NCBI GenBank assembly: GCA_020845635.1
Contig: JADLFI010000045.1
Location: 1-35,001, forward strand
DNA: 35,001 nt
Source of the DNA: Bacteroidia bacterium
Lineage (GTDB): Bacteria; Bacteroidota; Bacteroidia; UBA4408
Direction of reading: 5' to 3'
Made by a program: the position numbers and the translations under genes
The notes under the pieces: model-generated
What the model was told of the DNA's origin: nothing
Databases searched by the model: none
The model's input: the letters and a program-made list of their open reading frames with translations, nothing else
Part shown: piece after piece, positions 25,111 through 35,001 of the stretch
Layout of the letters: each line of letters starts with the position of its first letter
Numbering within the stretch: the first letter of the stretch is position 1

Positions 25111-26469
25111 TTGAAAAATTTTATACTTCAAAACAAACTCATTTTTATTTGTATTATACTTTTAAGTATTTGGTACATTGATGTATGGGAAAATGCAAAC
25201 ACTTGCTCAAGAGTTCTACCAATAGCTGCTTACCTTGAACAAGAAAATTTTGTTTTAGATAATTACAAAGATAAAACTATTGACATCAGCTATATCAATA
25301 ACCATTATTATATGGATAAGGCTCCTCTGCCTACATTAATTGTTTTACCTTTTGCAATATTAGCAAAACATTTAAATATTATTCAACAACAAGATAATAG
25401 CTTCTATTCTACTAGCCTATATTTATTAGGCGATATCATTTGTGGGGTAATTCCTTTTCTTCTTATTATTTTCTATGTTATACAATCATTAGTTAAACAC
25501 AACAAAGAAAAATATATTCTTATGGGGGTTTCCTCAGTTTTTGGCTCTTTTCTATTTGTGTACTCCGGAACTTTCTTTGCTCATACTTTATCTGCTGCCT
25601 TAATTTTGTCTGCATATTTACAATACAAAAAAGAAAACTTTTCAGCTACAGGTTTACTATTAGGTGCTGCTTTCCTTAGTGAATATACTACTATTTGGTT
25701 TCTAATATCGTGGGTGCTGATTCTATTTTTCAAACAAAAATCTTTCCATAAAGTCTCTAAACTTTTGTTCGGCTTTTTACCGGCTCTCTTGTTTATTTTT
25801 TGGTATAACTTCCATTTTACCGGAAACCCATTTACCATGTTATACTTGTATGTTGCCGATAATTTTGAAACCATTCATAAGTCAACTTATGGATTAAGTT
25901 TTCCAAAATTAAAGTCTTTATTCGGATTATTATTTTCTAACAACAGAGGTCTTCTTTTATACGCTCCTGTATTACTGTATGGATTATTTTTGGTTTCGGT
26001 AGAAAATAATAATTCAAAATTAAAACACTATGCAAAATACTTTATCCACCCCGTCATCCTTCCATTTGTACTAATTCTATTATTTATCTCGTCACATACA
26101 GCTTGGGAAGGTGGCTGGAGCTACGGCCCCAGACATTTATACTCTCCTGCTGTTTTACTATTATTTGCAACCATTAGTCATAAAAACTTTGGTTCTTTTA
26201 ATTATATATTCTGGTTATTCGCTACTTATGGGCTTGTTTGCGCCTTCCTAGCAAAACTTACCGTACTGTATTCAATTCCTGAACTAAATGAAAACATCTT
26301 ACCATATTTAATTTCAAAGCTTAAAGATGGATATAACACAGGGAATGTATATTCACTATATACACAAAAATCAGCATTAACTGGCTTCTTCCTTTTTATA
26401 TACCTATATTTACTTTTGACCTTGCTATGTATTAAGAAAAACTGTTTATTGAGCAATAGTAAATCTTAA
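25111..26469 (+). CDS. Polytopic membrane protein, possible GT-C glycosyltransferase
   Basis: This 452-residue protein has about ten hydrophobic segments, beginning LIFICIILLSIWYIDVW near the N-terminus. A first external loop (about 25-65) contains VLPIAAYLEQENFVLDNYKD and NNHYYMDKAPLP. This resembles the layout of PMT/ArnT-like (GT-C) glycosyltransferases, in which a loop after the first membrane helix binds a lipid-linked sugar; the match is by architecture only. No ATG lies near the start: TTG at 25111 directly follows an in-frame stop and is the only candidate that keeps the first helix. The 3' end overlaps the end of sprA by 24 nt on the opposite strand. Confidence 0.65.
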   Translation: MKNFILQNKLIFICIILLSIWYIDVWENANTCSRVLPIAAYLEQENFVLDNYKDKTIDISYINNHYYMDKAPLPTLIVLPFAILAKHLNIIQQQDNSFYSTSLYLLGDIICGVIPFLLIIFYVIQSLVKHNKEKYILMGVSSVFGSFLFVYSGTFFAHTLSAALILSAYLQYKKENFSATGLLLGAAFLSEYTTIWFLISWVLILFFKQKSFHKVSKLLFGFLPALLFIFWYNFHFTGNPFTMLYLYVADNFETIHKSTYGLSFPKLKSLFGLLFSNNRGLLLYAPVLLYGLFLVSVENNNSKLKHYAKYFIHPVILPFVLILLFISSHTAWEGGWSYGPRHLYSPAVLLLFATISHKNFGSFNYIFWLFATYGLVCAFLAKLTVLYSIPELNENILPYLISKLKDGYNTGNVYSLYTQKSALTGFFLFIYLYLLLTLLCIKKNCLLSNSKS

Positions 26470-29400
26470 GCTAATACCGCTATTGGTATTAGAAGTTGGG
26501 AAGGAAGTACTGATTAAAGGATTAGTTATGATTCTGTCGTAAAAAACTCTAAGATTCAGTTTGTCATTAATAACATAATCAGCCGAAACTTTAATAGAAA
26601 CAACATTCTGTCCCGCTGTGGGTTGAGTAATGTTTTCCACCACTTTTCTAATTAATGTTTGATTCTTTCGGAATGAAACATCTGCTCTTAGGTTCAAATC
26701 ACTCTTAATTTTAAACTTAAATTTCTTGGCAAATGGTGGAACCACATTTTTAAACTTATAACCTACTCCGGTTACAATCTCATTAGTACGCAGTTCTGTT
26801 AACTGTGCATTTGTCAAACTTAAAGATAAATTTCTTTCTCGCTTCAACTCTACCTTAGTAATTAAACTACTCGACCATGTCATATCTATAAGCAAGAATG
26901 GTGAAAACTGTTCTGAAATAGTTACAACCTGTATCTCCTTTTGAGGTCTGAAATTATTATTTAAATCACGTCTTCCGGTAAAACCATTCCCAATCGAATC
27001 TTTATAAAATTGGTTTGTTGTAAATGAACCAACATTATAGGTCGATCGATACGCATGGCTCAAAGTAAATGATTTAAAATGTTTCTTTATCTTTTCTATT
27101 TTGGTCAACCCATTATAGGTAATTCTCCAATTCGGTAAAGGTATAGCAGGAAACGAACTTATTCCGGTTGAGTTTAGACTCTTACCCGTATATGCTGATA
27201 TAAATGCCGGAATTAATACATCTTGCGATGTTGGGCCATAACCATTATAATATCCTCCACTATCAATACCCTCAGAATAATTACCTGGCTGTGTTCCCAA
27301 TGTTTGCGAAACATCTTTCAATTTATTTCTCATATCTTCAAAGGTTTGAGAAAAATAGGTTTGCTTTTCAACAGGTGTAAATGCTGTTTTCCAAGTAATT
27401 ATTGAAACACTGTAATTACCCGTTTCCATAGGGCTTTGGGTAATAAATCCATAATCATCAGCTTGCGGATCGGTTGGGCTATAACGATAAATACCCGATT
27501 TGTTTAATGAGGAGGATTTTGTTGCATTTAGTTCAACTTTAAAATCCTTTGCAGGCTCTAAATTTACTCTAGCTGAGAAATTTTTACTTTCTGAATTACT
27601 AAAACTTGTATTTAAATTTTCATTTTGGGTAATCCATCCATTATTACGCGCTGTGGCTAAAAATCCCGGATCTTGTTTTCCAAAAACATATGGTAAACCC
27701 GGAGCCGTTCTAAATCCATCTGAGTTATCTGCCATTCCTAAATATTTTACAACCGGTAAAAAACCGGGCAATGAACTACCTTGGGTTTCAGTATAAGAAA
27801 CAGAACCCGTTCTAATAGTCATGGCTAAACGTGCTAATGCTTCTAAAAACTTATTATCCTTATTGGTTGTGTCTTTCTTTTCTTTATTGTTCTTATCCTT
27901 CGACTGATTATCTTTCGCTTTCCCTTTTTCATCCTTTGTGGCAGGCTTTGCTTTAGGTTGATTTTTTCTTCCACTTAGCACTTGTTTAAAATACGGAATA
28001 TTATTATACAAGCTAGTCATATTAATATTTCCGTTCAATTGTTTGTTGTTGGAATTCGATATAGTATTTCCTAAGTTAAATTCTAATGGCGATGGAGGTG
28101 CAGCAATCCAATCATAGTTACCTGAATACTTGGCGGTGGCAGTTAGCCAATTCATGAACGGCAATTTGTTTATTGGAATATTCCAATTTAAGTTGGCCGT
28201 TTGATGATAATTAGTTATTCTTCCTAAATTTTTTAAATTGGTTAATAACGAATCTCGAATAACTCTTATAGTATCAGCATCGTTTGGACCATTAAAATCT
28301 TTCCAACGTTTTCCTTGAACTTCATCAATTCGTGCATTGGTTGTTGCCGTAAAATCAAATGTTATTGATTTACTTAAATCATATTTAAAATCATAATTTC
28401 GAATATTTGTAAATGATTTATTATAATTCCTATTTATAATGATATCAGAATTAGGGACAGTGTTCCTTGCTTTACTAACATTGTACATCCTGTCATAATC
28501 GCTCCTCACTCCGATACGCGATGGAAGCAAATTAAAATTAAAATCGGAGATAATCTTAAAAATATCTTTCTTTAAAAATTTAATTTTCGAAAAAGGTTTA
28601 TAATTCTTTGGGTTATTATTAAAGTTATAAGCAATGCCCCCACGATAATTTATTGTACTATCTGTCTCTATTAAATAACTGCTCCTAAATATTTCACTAT
28701 AAGCATAATTGAATGATAAATTCTCAAAATCATAAATATGGTTTTTTGTCTTTCCTTTGCTCTTGTTCTTTTTTACATTGGTAAAATTTAAACTTTTTCT
28801 TTTGGTATAATCTCTACTAATATTTATAATAGAATCCCTTCTTGCTTGGTCAGCACTATAAATTTTACGATAATCTTTCATGGTTACATCCGGGTCTAAT
28901 GGATTCCATTGAGGATTTACAAAGGCTTCTGATAAACCAACATACATTGGTAACGATATGTTATATTTTTCCGGAAAAAATTTTTGTAGCTTCACCGTTG
29001 ATGAAACTTCGTATGATAAGGAGTTATCCATACTTCTTTCCATAATCTTTTGTTCAACTCCTCCAAAACCCTGAGTTCTAATATTTCCGGCTGCGCTTAC
29101 ATCTGCAAAATCAGCAAGTTTAGCTTGCATACGTGCTGTGGCTGCTACTCCTCCTTTTTCATCAAAATCCGTCAAACGTAATTCATTAACCCACATCTCA
29201 GCACATTTTGGTGCACCATCATCAGAGTCAGAAGGAGTTTGCTTTTTAGGATTCCTAATCCCTATCATGATATTTTTTACGGCAGACAAATTAGGATTCC
29301 CAACTACAGTTATATAACGATCAGGATAAGAACTTGTACTATCTCTTACTGTATATGGTTTACTGATATCATAATTTAAAAAATTCCTTCTTAACTTAAC

Positions 29401-32400
29401 ACTTGTCAAATTACCAAACACAATTTCTAAATCATTTTCCGAAGGCCAAATTGAAGAAGGATCATTATTCCCCCATGCACTTGGAATTATTGGCATTTCG
29501 TACTCATAATAATTTTGATCATAGTCAGTACCTATACGCATAAAGAAACGTAAGTCTTCCTTTTTTAGTGCTGTTTCCTCATTCCTAGCCTCCAAATGCA
29601 CAAACATTTTCAGCCTTTTATACCTTCTCACATCAATTGATAAATTCTTATATGCAGCCTTACTATACCCATCTTGTAAATTACAAACTTTAAGAACTAG
29701 CGATTGCTCGTTAAGTTGACGTAAATTTGTTGTACTTTGATCTATTACCCTTTGTATTCCCGGAGGTACAACATAGTTTATAGGAATCCTGTTCCCATTC
29801 TCTTCAATATTCACAGCCGAAACCTCAAATTCAGTCTGACTTTGATCGTCTTGTTGAATATATTCTCCGGGTTTTCTTAAATCATAGGTGTATTTCCTCC
29901 AGTCACCTCTAATCAAATCAAGTCGTCCTAATCTGCAAACTACAGGTTTATCAAACCCCTTCAAATATATTCGCATAAAACGAATTGACCTAAAATCAGC
30001 TATACCTCCTACAATTTTTTCAGGATTTCTAAGTGGAATCTTAAATTGATACCATTTTATAGATCGTGTTCCATTTCGCGTTTGTACATTAGTACTTAAC
30101 ACATCGGTAATATAATTCTGACCAACTTGCATACTTGTTGGGTCAATCCTAACTTTATATTGAAAATATGCCTCATTAGTGGTAAGATTATTATCTCGGT
30201 TAATATCTTCAACATTAGGTAAAGTTGTTGAAGTAATAGGATAGCCATCCGGCTGCTCTACCGAAGAGTTCCCTTCCGTTCCTCTAAAATCTTTATACCT
30301 TTCCAAAATAGGAGTCTTCTCCGTGTCAAAAGTACTACTTCTAAAATATTTAAAATCATCTCCAGAGGGATCCATTATGGCGTTCGATATTGCTGGAGCA
30401 TTGGGGTTAATAGTTGAAAATTTAGTAATAACCTTCCCAATATAAGCCGTATCAAAGAAAGTCCTTTCATTTTCATTCCCTAATCCGTCCAAACCAACAT
30501 CCTGATACTTTCTCGACTCGGGAGTATTATCAAAAGCATTAACAACTTGCTGAACCACCGGTATAATACCAAATCGTGTAGTATCATATAAGTTAGGATC
30601 TTGAATTGTTGCACTCACAGGCAAACCATTCTCAAACGATTTCCTTGAGTCTTTCAAAATATCCTCGCTAATATCGCCAATATTTATATACATTGCTCCT
30701 GTAGAATTAGGGTCGTGGTTGTCTTCATTAAACGGATCCATCATCCAGAATTGTATGTATTCAATATTTGTAGTTTCAAAGTCAGTGTTATCAATCTTCC
30801 TCATCATCCCACCCCATCTGGTACTTGGCGACTCAAGCTTTCCGTCAATCCTTAATCCGGCTGAAAAACTGTTGGCATCAACATCATAATTATAAGGGCC
30901 TCTTTCATCAGGATAAAAAGCCAAATCTAAAACAGGTAAATTTGTTATTTGAGGGTTCTGTGGCGATCTGTTCGGGAAAATCTCAGTTTCTAATACCTCG
31001 CGTGTAAAATGATTACTCTGAGCTACAACATCATTTCTTATATGATCGGGAGTAAGGCTATTATTTCTGTAAAATAAAGGATCTACTACATACCATGAAA
31101 ACTTTGCTCGATTCATTCCGGTACGTAAGTCATTATTTAATGCAGCTTCCGGAAATAAGTCAGGTTGCCCCTGCGGTACGCTCGCCAAGCTCCAATTCTG
31201 AACTGTCTTTATATCAATTAAAGCTTGACTGCCCTCAAAATCGTCAATATAGGCATTTCCTTCTTTTGTAACGGCCCTATTATGCCCGGGAATTAAATGG
31301 GCAAATTCTCCTTGTAACGAAATTGTAGATTTCTCCTTAGTATCAATAAAAGGAATCTTATCTACTAATCGTGTCAATAAAGGAACTTCTGTTCTATAAT
31401 TTGCATCTAATCCCCAAATAGTATTATTTATCGGTTCATCGCCCATATTCACTTTTTGAGTTAATGGGCGTTCACTTAAATTAATTATTGTTCCTCCAAT
31501 CGTTAAATCATTATTTACCTTATGATCAACATGCATTCCCATCATTCTTCTTCTCTGAATATTAAACAAGCTTTGGCTCTCCAATTGAACTTTTATAGGT
31601 TGGTTAGAAGCCAATACACCTTGGTTAATAATCTTCAAACGTCCTAAGGAATAATCCACTGTATAATCAACATTCTCTTGAAGCACTGCACCGCCTGCAG
31701 TTACAGTTACCGAACCTTGAGGAATATTTGTTGCATTTAAAGCTATATCAGAGCCCGAAGCAGATGAATATTGCCCTTTAATCTTAAATCTATTTTTTGA
31801 TGGAACTTGTTGTGCAGCAGTTTTTGTAGAATCGTATAATTCCTGAAAAACATATTTATTGGCAATTGCCTGTTCATTAGGTGCAAATTGGCTTCTTAAA
31901 TAACTCCCAAAAGGTTCTATAACAGGAAAATAAACTCTTCCGTTAGATTTATTAATGGTTACGCCTTCTATAAAATCAAAATATCCATCAGGAATTCTTT
32001 CCTGTTGATTATTAATTTTATCCATACCCAAAACCTGAATCAATACTTTTTTATTAATACTTCCCTCAGGTATATAATTTAAATCAACGCCTCTCTGTAA
32101 ATTAGCATGATAAATATCTAATTTAAAATCTTTAACATCAATATTATAACCTCCAATAGAATATACATTCTTCATCATCAAATCCCAAATAGGAAGTTTA
32201 ACTCTAACATTAGAAGGTTTTAATAATTTTACAAACAAAGCACGTGGCGCATTTACACCATCAGTAGAAAACTCACCTACCTGATAGGTAGTTGTACCTA
32301 CTGTGTATTGAAATGCAACTGCCAATACCTCACCATTGTTTAATGATTGATTTAAAGAAATAAAACCCAATCGCGAATTAAAGGAATACTCTGTAGGTTG

Positions 32401-33807
32401 CAGTCTTTTTGCGTTCTCTAGTATCTCATAGTCGCGCCCTGCTGAAAAAGCAGGATTTAAACCTACATTATAAACTGACAAAATATTGGGTGCTTGATAA
32501 ATACTTCTTATACTATCGAATGCTCCGGGCGAAGTTAATTTCGTATATAAATTATTTGATCCTTGATTTGAAGGATAAGGCCCCGAACTAACGCCTACCG
32601 GGTCACTGATAAATTGTGACGCGTACCAAGTCTTATTCTGATTTAAAGGATTATTAGGATCGTTCGTTCTTCTCGATTCTCCTAGGTCTGCCAAAGCTAT
32701 TATATTTCTTGTATTATCAACCGCACCGCTAATATTCGTAATCCAAACCTCTATTTTGGTAATATTAATATTTGACGATATTATTGGCAAATTAGCCATA
32801 GATGAATCATATTGATCTCGAAAATATTGAGAAATAAAAAAATGACGATTGGCTTCATAGTTATCACCATTCACTTCAAATTGTTGAATCTGTGCACCTC
32901 CTTGTACATTAACTTCTTGTTTCTTTCCTCGTTGTTCTGAAAAAACAGTTGTTACGTTTGTCTTCCCAAATTTCATTTGTGCCTTCAATCCAAACAAACT
33001 CTGGCTTCCGGTAATTAAGGAACCCGTTAAAGGAAGATTAACATTCCCGGCCTCTAACTTCTGAATTATTTCATCTTCATAACCTGTGTACTCCAACTTC
33101 ATTTGATTCTCAAAATCAAAGGTAGCCTCTGTATTATAATTTGTGGTTACTTTGAGCTTATCTCCTATTTTTCCCAGCAAATTAATTTGTATTTTTTGAT
33201 CAAATTGAAAGGTGCTAATTTTTCTATAATTCTCAGCAATTGCAGGGTTTTGTGTTCGAGATGTATTCACTCCAAAAATAAGTTCAGCAGCTCCTTGAGG
33301 TCGAATATCTACAGTGTTTCCTCCAAAAATTCTGTCAAACATTTCGTTGTTTATCATAATCTTCGGAATCAAACCTTTACTGGCATTCACCTTTTCTGCT
33401 TCGTGTCTTTGCTTCCAATACCCGGAAATTTGCTTTTCCATATCATAATCCAAGTATTCCTTAAATGTCATATAAGAAGGATTACGATAATTTAGTTTTC
33501 CTATTTTCTGGTCAAACTCATAATTACCGGTTTTATAATCATACTCAATATTTGTTTTTAAGTTCGATGGGTCTCCTAACTGCATGGTTTGGCTAGGATC
33601 AATATCCGTTGGATCATAATTATTATCGGTACCGGGAAATCTAATCTTTCCTTTCGAACCTGTATCTTCAGGGGCAACTAATGACTCTTCATATATAGTT
33701 GAAAAAAGACTAGGTCTTACAATAGAAGCTGAACTCAGAAATACTATCAGAACAAAAGTAACTGACGAAAAAAACAAAACTATATTTGAGTTATTGTTAA
33801 ATCTCAC
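26446..33807 (-). CDS. sprA: Type IX secretion translocon SprA (Sov)
   Basis: SprA is the outer-membrane channel of the type IX secretion system and is needed for gliding in motile relatives. At 2,453 residues it is close to the Flavobacterium protein. A signal peptide covers residues 8-30. The family's N-terminal blocks YMTFKEYLDYDMEKQISGYW and IFGGNTVDIRPQGAAELIFG are clear, and conserved parts such as GNAYIDDFEGSQALID and EMWVNELRLTDFD follow. The C-terminus ends in barrel strands (SGISLRFTIAQ). Between about 1,946 and 1,985 is a lysine-rich, low-complexity stretch with no hydrophobic residues, probably a disordered loop. It is 12 nt downstream of ruvA, an arrangement known in this phylum, and probably shares its promoter. 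The 3' end overlaps the membrane protein gene by 24 nt. Confidence 0.97.
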   Translation of the reverse strand: MRFNNNSNIVLFFSSVTFVLIVFLSSASIVRPSLFSTIYEESLVAPEDTGSKGKIRFPGTDNNYDPTDIDPSQTMQLGDPSNLKTNIEYDYKTGNYEFDQKIGKLNYRNPSYMTFKEYLDYDMEKQISGYWKQRHEAEKVNASKGLIPKIMINNEMFDRIFGGNTVDIRPQGAAELIFGVNTSRTQNPAIAENYRKISTFQFDQKIQINLLGKIGDKLKVTTNYNTEATFDFENQMKLEYTGYEDEIIQKLEAGNVNLPLTGSLITGSQSLFGLKAQMKFGKTNVTTVFSEQRGKKQEVNVQGGAQIQQFEVNGDNYEANRHFFISQYFRDQYDSSMANLPIISSNINITKIEVWITNISGAVDNTRNIIALADLGESRRTNDPNNPLNQNKTWYASQFISDPVGVSSGPYPSNQGSNNLYTKLTSPGAFDSIRSIYQAPNILSVYNVGLNPAFSAGRDYEILENAKRLQPTEYSFNSRLGFISLNQSLNNGEVLAVAFQYTVGTTTYQVGEFSTDGVNAPRALFVKLLKPSNVRVKLPIWDLMMKNVYSIGGYNIDVKDFKLDIYHANLQRGVDLNYIPEGSINKKVLIQVLGMDKINNQQERIPDGYFDFIEGVTINKSNGRVYFPVIEPFGSYLRSQFAPNEQAIANKYVFQELYDSTKTAAQQVPSKNRFKIKGQYSSASGSDIALNATNIPQGSVTVTAGGAVLQENVDYTVDYSLGRLKIINQGVLASNQPIKVQLESQSLFNIQRRRMMGMHVDHKVNNDLTIGGTIINLSERPLTQKVNMGDEPINNTIWGLDANYRTEVPLLTRLVDKIPFIDTKEKSTISLQGEFAHLIPGHNRAVTKEGNAYIDDFEGSQALIDIKTVQNWSLASVPQGQPDLFPEAALNNDLRTGMNRAKFSWYVVDPLFYRNNSLTPDHIRNDVVAQSNHFTREVLETEIFPNRSPQNPQITNLPVLDLAFYPDERGPYNYDVDANSFSAGLRIDGKLESPSTRWGGMMRKIDNTDFETTNIEYIQFWMMDPFNEDNHDPNSTGAMYINIGDISEDILKDSRKSFENGLPVSATIQDPNLYDTTRFGIIPVVQQVVNAFDNTPESRKYQDVGLDGLGNENERTFFDTAYIGKVITKFSTINPNAPAISNAIMDPSGDDFKYFRSSTFDTEKTPILERYKDFRGTEGNSSVEQPDGYPITSTTLPNVEDINRDNNLTTNEAYFQYKVRIDPTSMQVGQNYITDVLSTNVQTRNGTRSIKWYQFKIPLRNPEKIVGGIADFRSIRFMRIYLKGFDKPVVCRLGRLDLIRGDWRKYTYDLRKPGEYIQQDDQSQTEFEVSAVNIEENGNRIPINYVVPPGIQRVIDQSTTNLRQLNEQSLVLKVCNLQDGYSKAAYKNLSIDVRRYKRLKMFVHLEARNEETALKKEDLRFFMRIGTDYDQNYYEYEMPIIPSAWGNNDPSSIWPSENDLEIVFGNLTSVKLRRNFLNYDISKPYTVRDSTSSYPDRYITVVGNPNLSAVKNIMIGIRNPKKQTPSDSDDGAPKCAEMWVNELRLTDFDEKGGVAATARMQAKLADFADVSAAGNIRTQGFGGVEQKIMERSMDNSLSYEVSSTVKLQKFFPEKYNISLPMYVGLSEAFVNPQWNPLDPDVTMKDYRKIYSADQARRDSIINISRDYTKRKSLNFTNVKKNKSKGKTKNHIYDFENLSFNYAYSEIFRSSYLIETDSTINYRGGIAYNFNNNPKNYKPFSKIKFLKKDIFKIISDFNFNLLPSRIGVRSDYDRMYNVSKARNTVPNSDIIINRNYNKSFTNIRNYDFKYDLSKSITFDFTATTNARIDEVQGKRWKDFNGPNDADTIRVIRDSLLTNLKNLGRITNYHQTANLNWNIPINKLPFMNWLTATAKYSGNYDWIAAPPSPLEFNLGNTISNSNNKQLNGNINMTSLYNNIPYFKQVLSGRKNQPKAKPATKDEKGKAKDNQSKDKNNKEKKDTTNKDNKFLEALARLAMTIRTGSVSYTETQGSSLPGFLPVVKYLGMADNSDGFRTAPGLPYVFGKQDPGFLATARNNGWITQNENLNTSFSNSESKNFSARVNLEPAKDFKVELNATKSSSLNKSGIYRYSPTDPQADDYGFITQSPMETGNYSVSIITWKTAFTPVEKQTYFSQTFEDMRNKLKDVSQTLGTQPGNYSEGIDSGGYYNGYGPTSQDVLIPAFISAYTGKSLNSTGISSFPAIPLPNWRITYNGLTKIEKIKKHFKSFTLSHAYRSTYNVGSFTTNQFYKDSIGNGFTGRRDLNNNFRPQKEIQVVTISEQFSPFLLIDMTWSSSLITKVELKRERNLSLSLTNAQLTELRTNEIVTGVGYKFKNVVPPFAKKFKFKIKSDLNLRADVSFRKNQTLIRKVVENITQPTAGQNVVSIKVSADYVINDKLNLRVFYDRIITNPLISTSFPTSNTNSGISLRFTIAQ

Positions 33808-33819
33808 AAATTAATCTTA

Positions 33820-34413
33820 CTAAAGCGATTTTAATGAATTCTTAATAATATCCTCTACTGAAGCATTATTTCCTAATTGTGATATAGACTTATCAACGAC
33901 CTTCTCAGCTACATTCTTGACAAACCCGAGCATCACAAGAGCACTTAACGCTTCTTCTTTAGTTTTATTGTTAGATAATGTACTAAAATTAGGGTGTAAA
34001 TCAGTTTTTCCAAACTTTCCTCGTAAATCAACAATAATACGCTGTGCAGTCTTTTCGCCAATCCCTTTTACACTCTTTAAAGCCGCAACGTTCTCATTAA
34101 TTATATGCTGAGTTAATTCGAGTGGATCATATGTAGATAAAAACATACGTGCGGCCCCTGGTCCCACCCCAGAAACAGAAATAAGCTGGGTAAAAATATT
34201 TCTTTCACTTTCATCAATAAAACCAAAAGCAGTTTGAGAGAAATCATTTTGGTTAGTAGAGATATGAGTTAACAACTTAACCTTTTCATTGCTCTTAGGC
34301 AATTTTGAATATGTATTCAGTGAAATATTCAAGAAAAATCCTAATCCATTACAATCAATCACTATATGAGTGGGCGATTTTTCAACTAATAATCCTTCAA
34401 TATGATTAAGCAT
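33820..34413 (-). CDS. ruvA: Holliday junction branch migration protein RuvA
   Basis: RuvA binds Holliday junctions and loads the RuvB motor. The 197-residue protein has the N-terminal OB fold (LNHIEGLLVEKSPTHIVIDCNGLGFFLNISL), then the helix-hairpin-helix pair with SVSGVGPGAARMFLS and SVKGIGEKTAQRIIVDLRGK, then a C-terminal helical domain (ALSALVMLGFVKNVAEKVV) that contacts RuvB. I chose the ATG at 34411-34413. A longer frame to 34539 would run through the rRNA terminator and into the 5S gene. No ruvB or ruvC is in the window. Confidence 0.95.
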   Translation of the reverse strand: MLNHIEGLLVEKSPTHIVIDCNGLGFFLNISLNTYSKLPKSNEKVKLLTHISTNQNDFSQTAFGFIDESERNIFTQLISVSGVGPGAARMFLSTYDPLELTQHIINENVAALKSVKGIGEKTAQRIIVDLRGKFGKTDLHPNFSTLSNNKTKEEALSALVMLGFVKNVAEKVVDKSISQLGNNASVEDIIKNSLKSL

Positions 34414-34433
34414 ATTATAAAAACTTAAATAAT

Positions 34434-34441
34434 CAAATATA
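34434..34441 (-). promoter_or_regulatory. -7 promoter element of ruvA-sprA
   Basis: TATATTTG on the minus strand matches TAnnTTTG and lies just beyond the rRNA terminator. It gives a leader of about 14 nt before ruvA. No good TTTG sits at the usual upstream distance, where the terminator T-run lies. Confidence 0.55.
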
Positions 34442-34459
34442 AATAAACGAAAAGACATA

Positions 34460-34494
34460 AATAAAAAAACCAATCCCATTTCTAGGATTGGTTT
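34460..34494 (-). terminator. Rho-independent terminator of the rRNA operon
   Basis: On the minus strand AAACCAATCC, loop TAGAAATG and GGATTGGTTT form a 10 bp stem followed by a run of T (TTTTTTTATT). It begins about 5 nt after the 5S gene. Confidence 0.9.
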
Positions 34495-34498
34495 AAAA

Positions 34499-34609
<111 letters not shown>

Positions 34610-34664
34610 TCATTTAAGTAATATATGACAAATAAAGAAAGAAAATAAAAAATAACTATCTTAT

Positions 34665-35001
<337 letters not shown>

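Overview
The window looks like chromosomal DNA of a Bacteroidota bacterium with an AT-rich genome. Four things support this: genes for the type IX secretion system (SprA and a cargo protein with a type A sorting domain), a Bacteroidetes-style suf operon ending in sufT and DUF2480, a tsaD/tamB divergent pair, and many promoters of the phylum's form TAnnTTTG, several with TTTG 19-20 bp further upstream. Most genes are housekeeping and their identities are clear; the accessory, rearranged part is the first ~4.2 kb.

Layout. 1-1817: three tightly spaced plus-strand genes for exported surface proteins; the first is short and runs off the left edge, the second carries a T9SS sorting domain, and the third is a tail-fibre-like protein cut short. 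1806-3666: a cassette holding one AAA+/DUF4143 ATPase gene, bounded by two direct copies of a 70-88 bp hairpin repeat; the third surface gene ends inside the left copy. 3863-4186: a decayed 3' end of an RHS-repeat gene, lying just downstream of a tRNA cluster (Ser-GCU, Pro-UGG, Arg-UCU, all minus strand, 4197-4534). 4608-7408: a small exported protein, a tandem universal stress protein and tsaD, all minus. 7510-11940: tamB, divergent from tsaD. 11952-13370: an exported GH13 alpha-amylase-family enzyme. 13488-20031: the operon sufA-B-C-D-S-E-T-DUF2480 (minus), with a strong promoter and a palindromic operator candidate at the start. 20284-24010: an EVE-domain protein, a TonB-dependent receptor and a PorV/PorQ-like barrel (plus). 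24014-25018: gpsA (minus). 25111-26469: a polytopic membrane protein, possibly a glycosyltransferase. 26446-34413: ruvA-sprA (minus). 34460-35001: the 3' end of an rRNA operon (5S, partial 23S, terminator), minus.

How they work together. SprA is the outer-membrane translocon of T9SS; the protein at 177-1163 is a plausible client. TamB, the TonB receptor and the PorV/PorQ-like barrel also belong to the outer envelope. The suf genes form a complete iron-sulfur assembly pathway: SufS/SufE mobilise sulfur, SufBCD is the scaffold, SufA is the carrier and SufT an accessory maturation factor.

I did not find a clearly new multi-gene system. The best candidates for novelty are the repeat-bounded ATPase cassette, the palindrome at the suf promoter, and the uncharacterised DUF2480 gene at the end of the suf operon.
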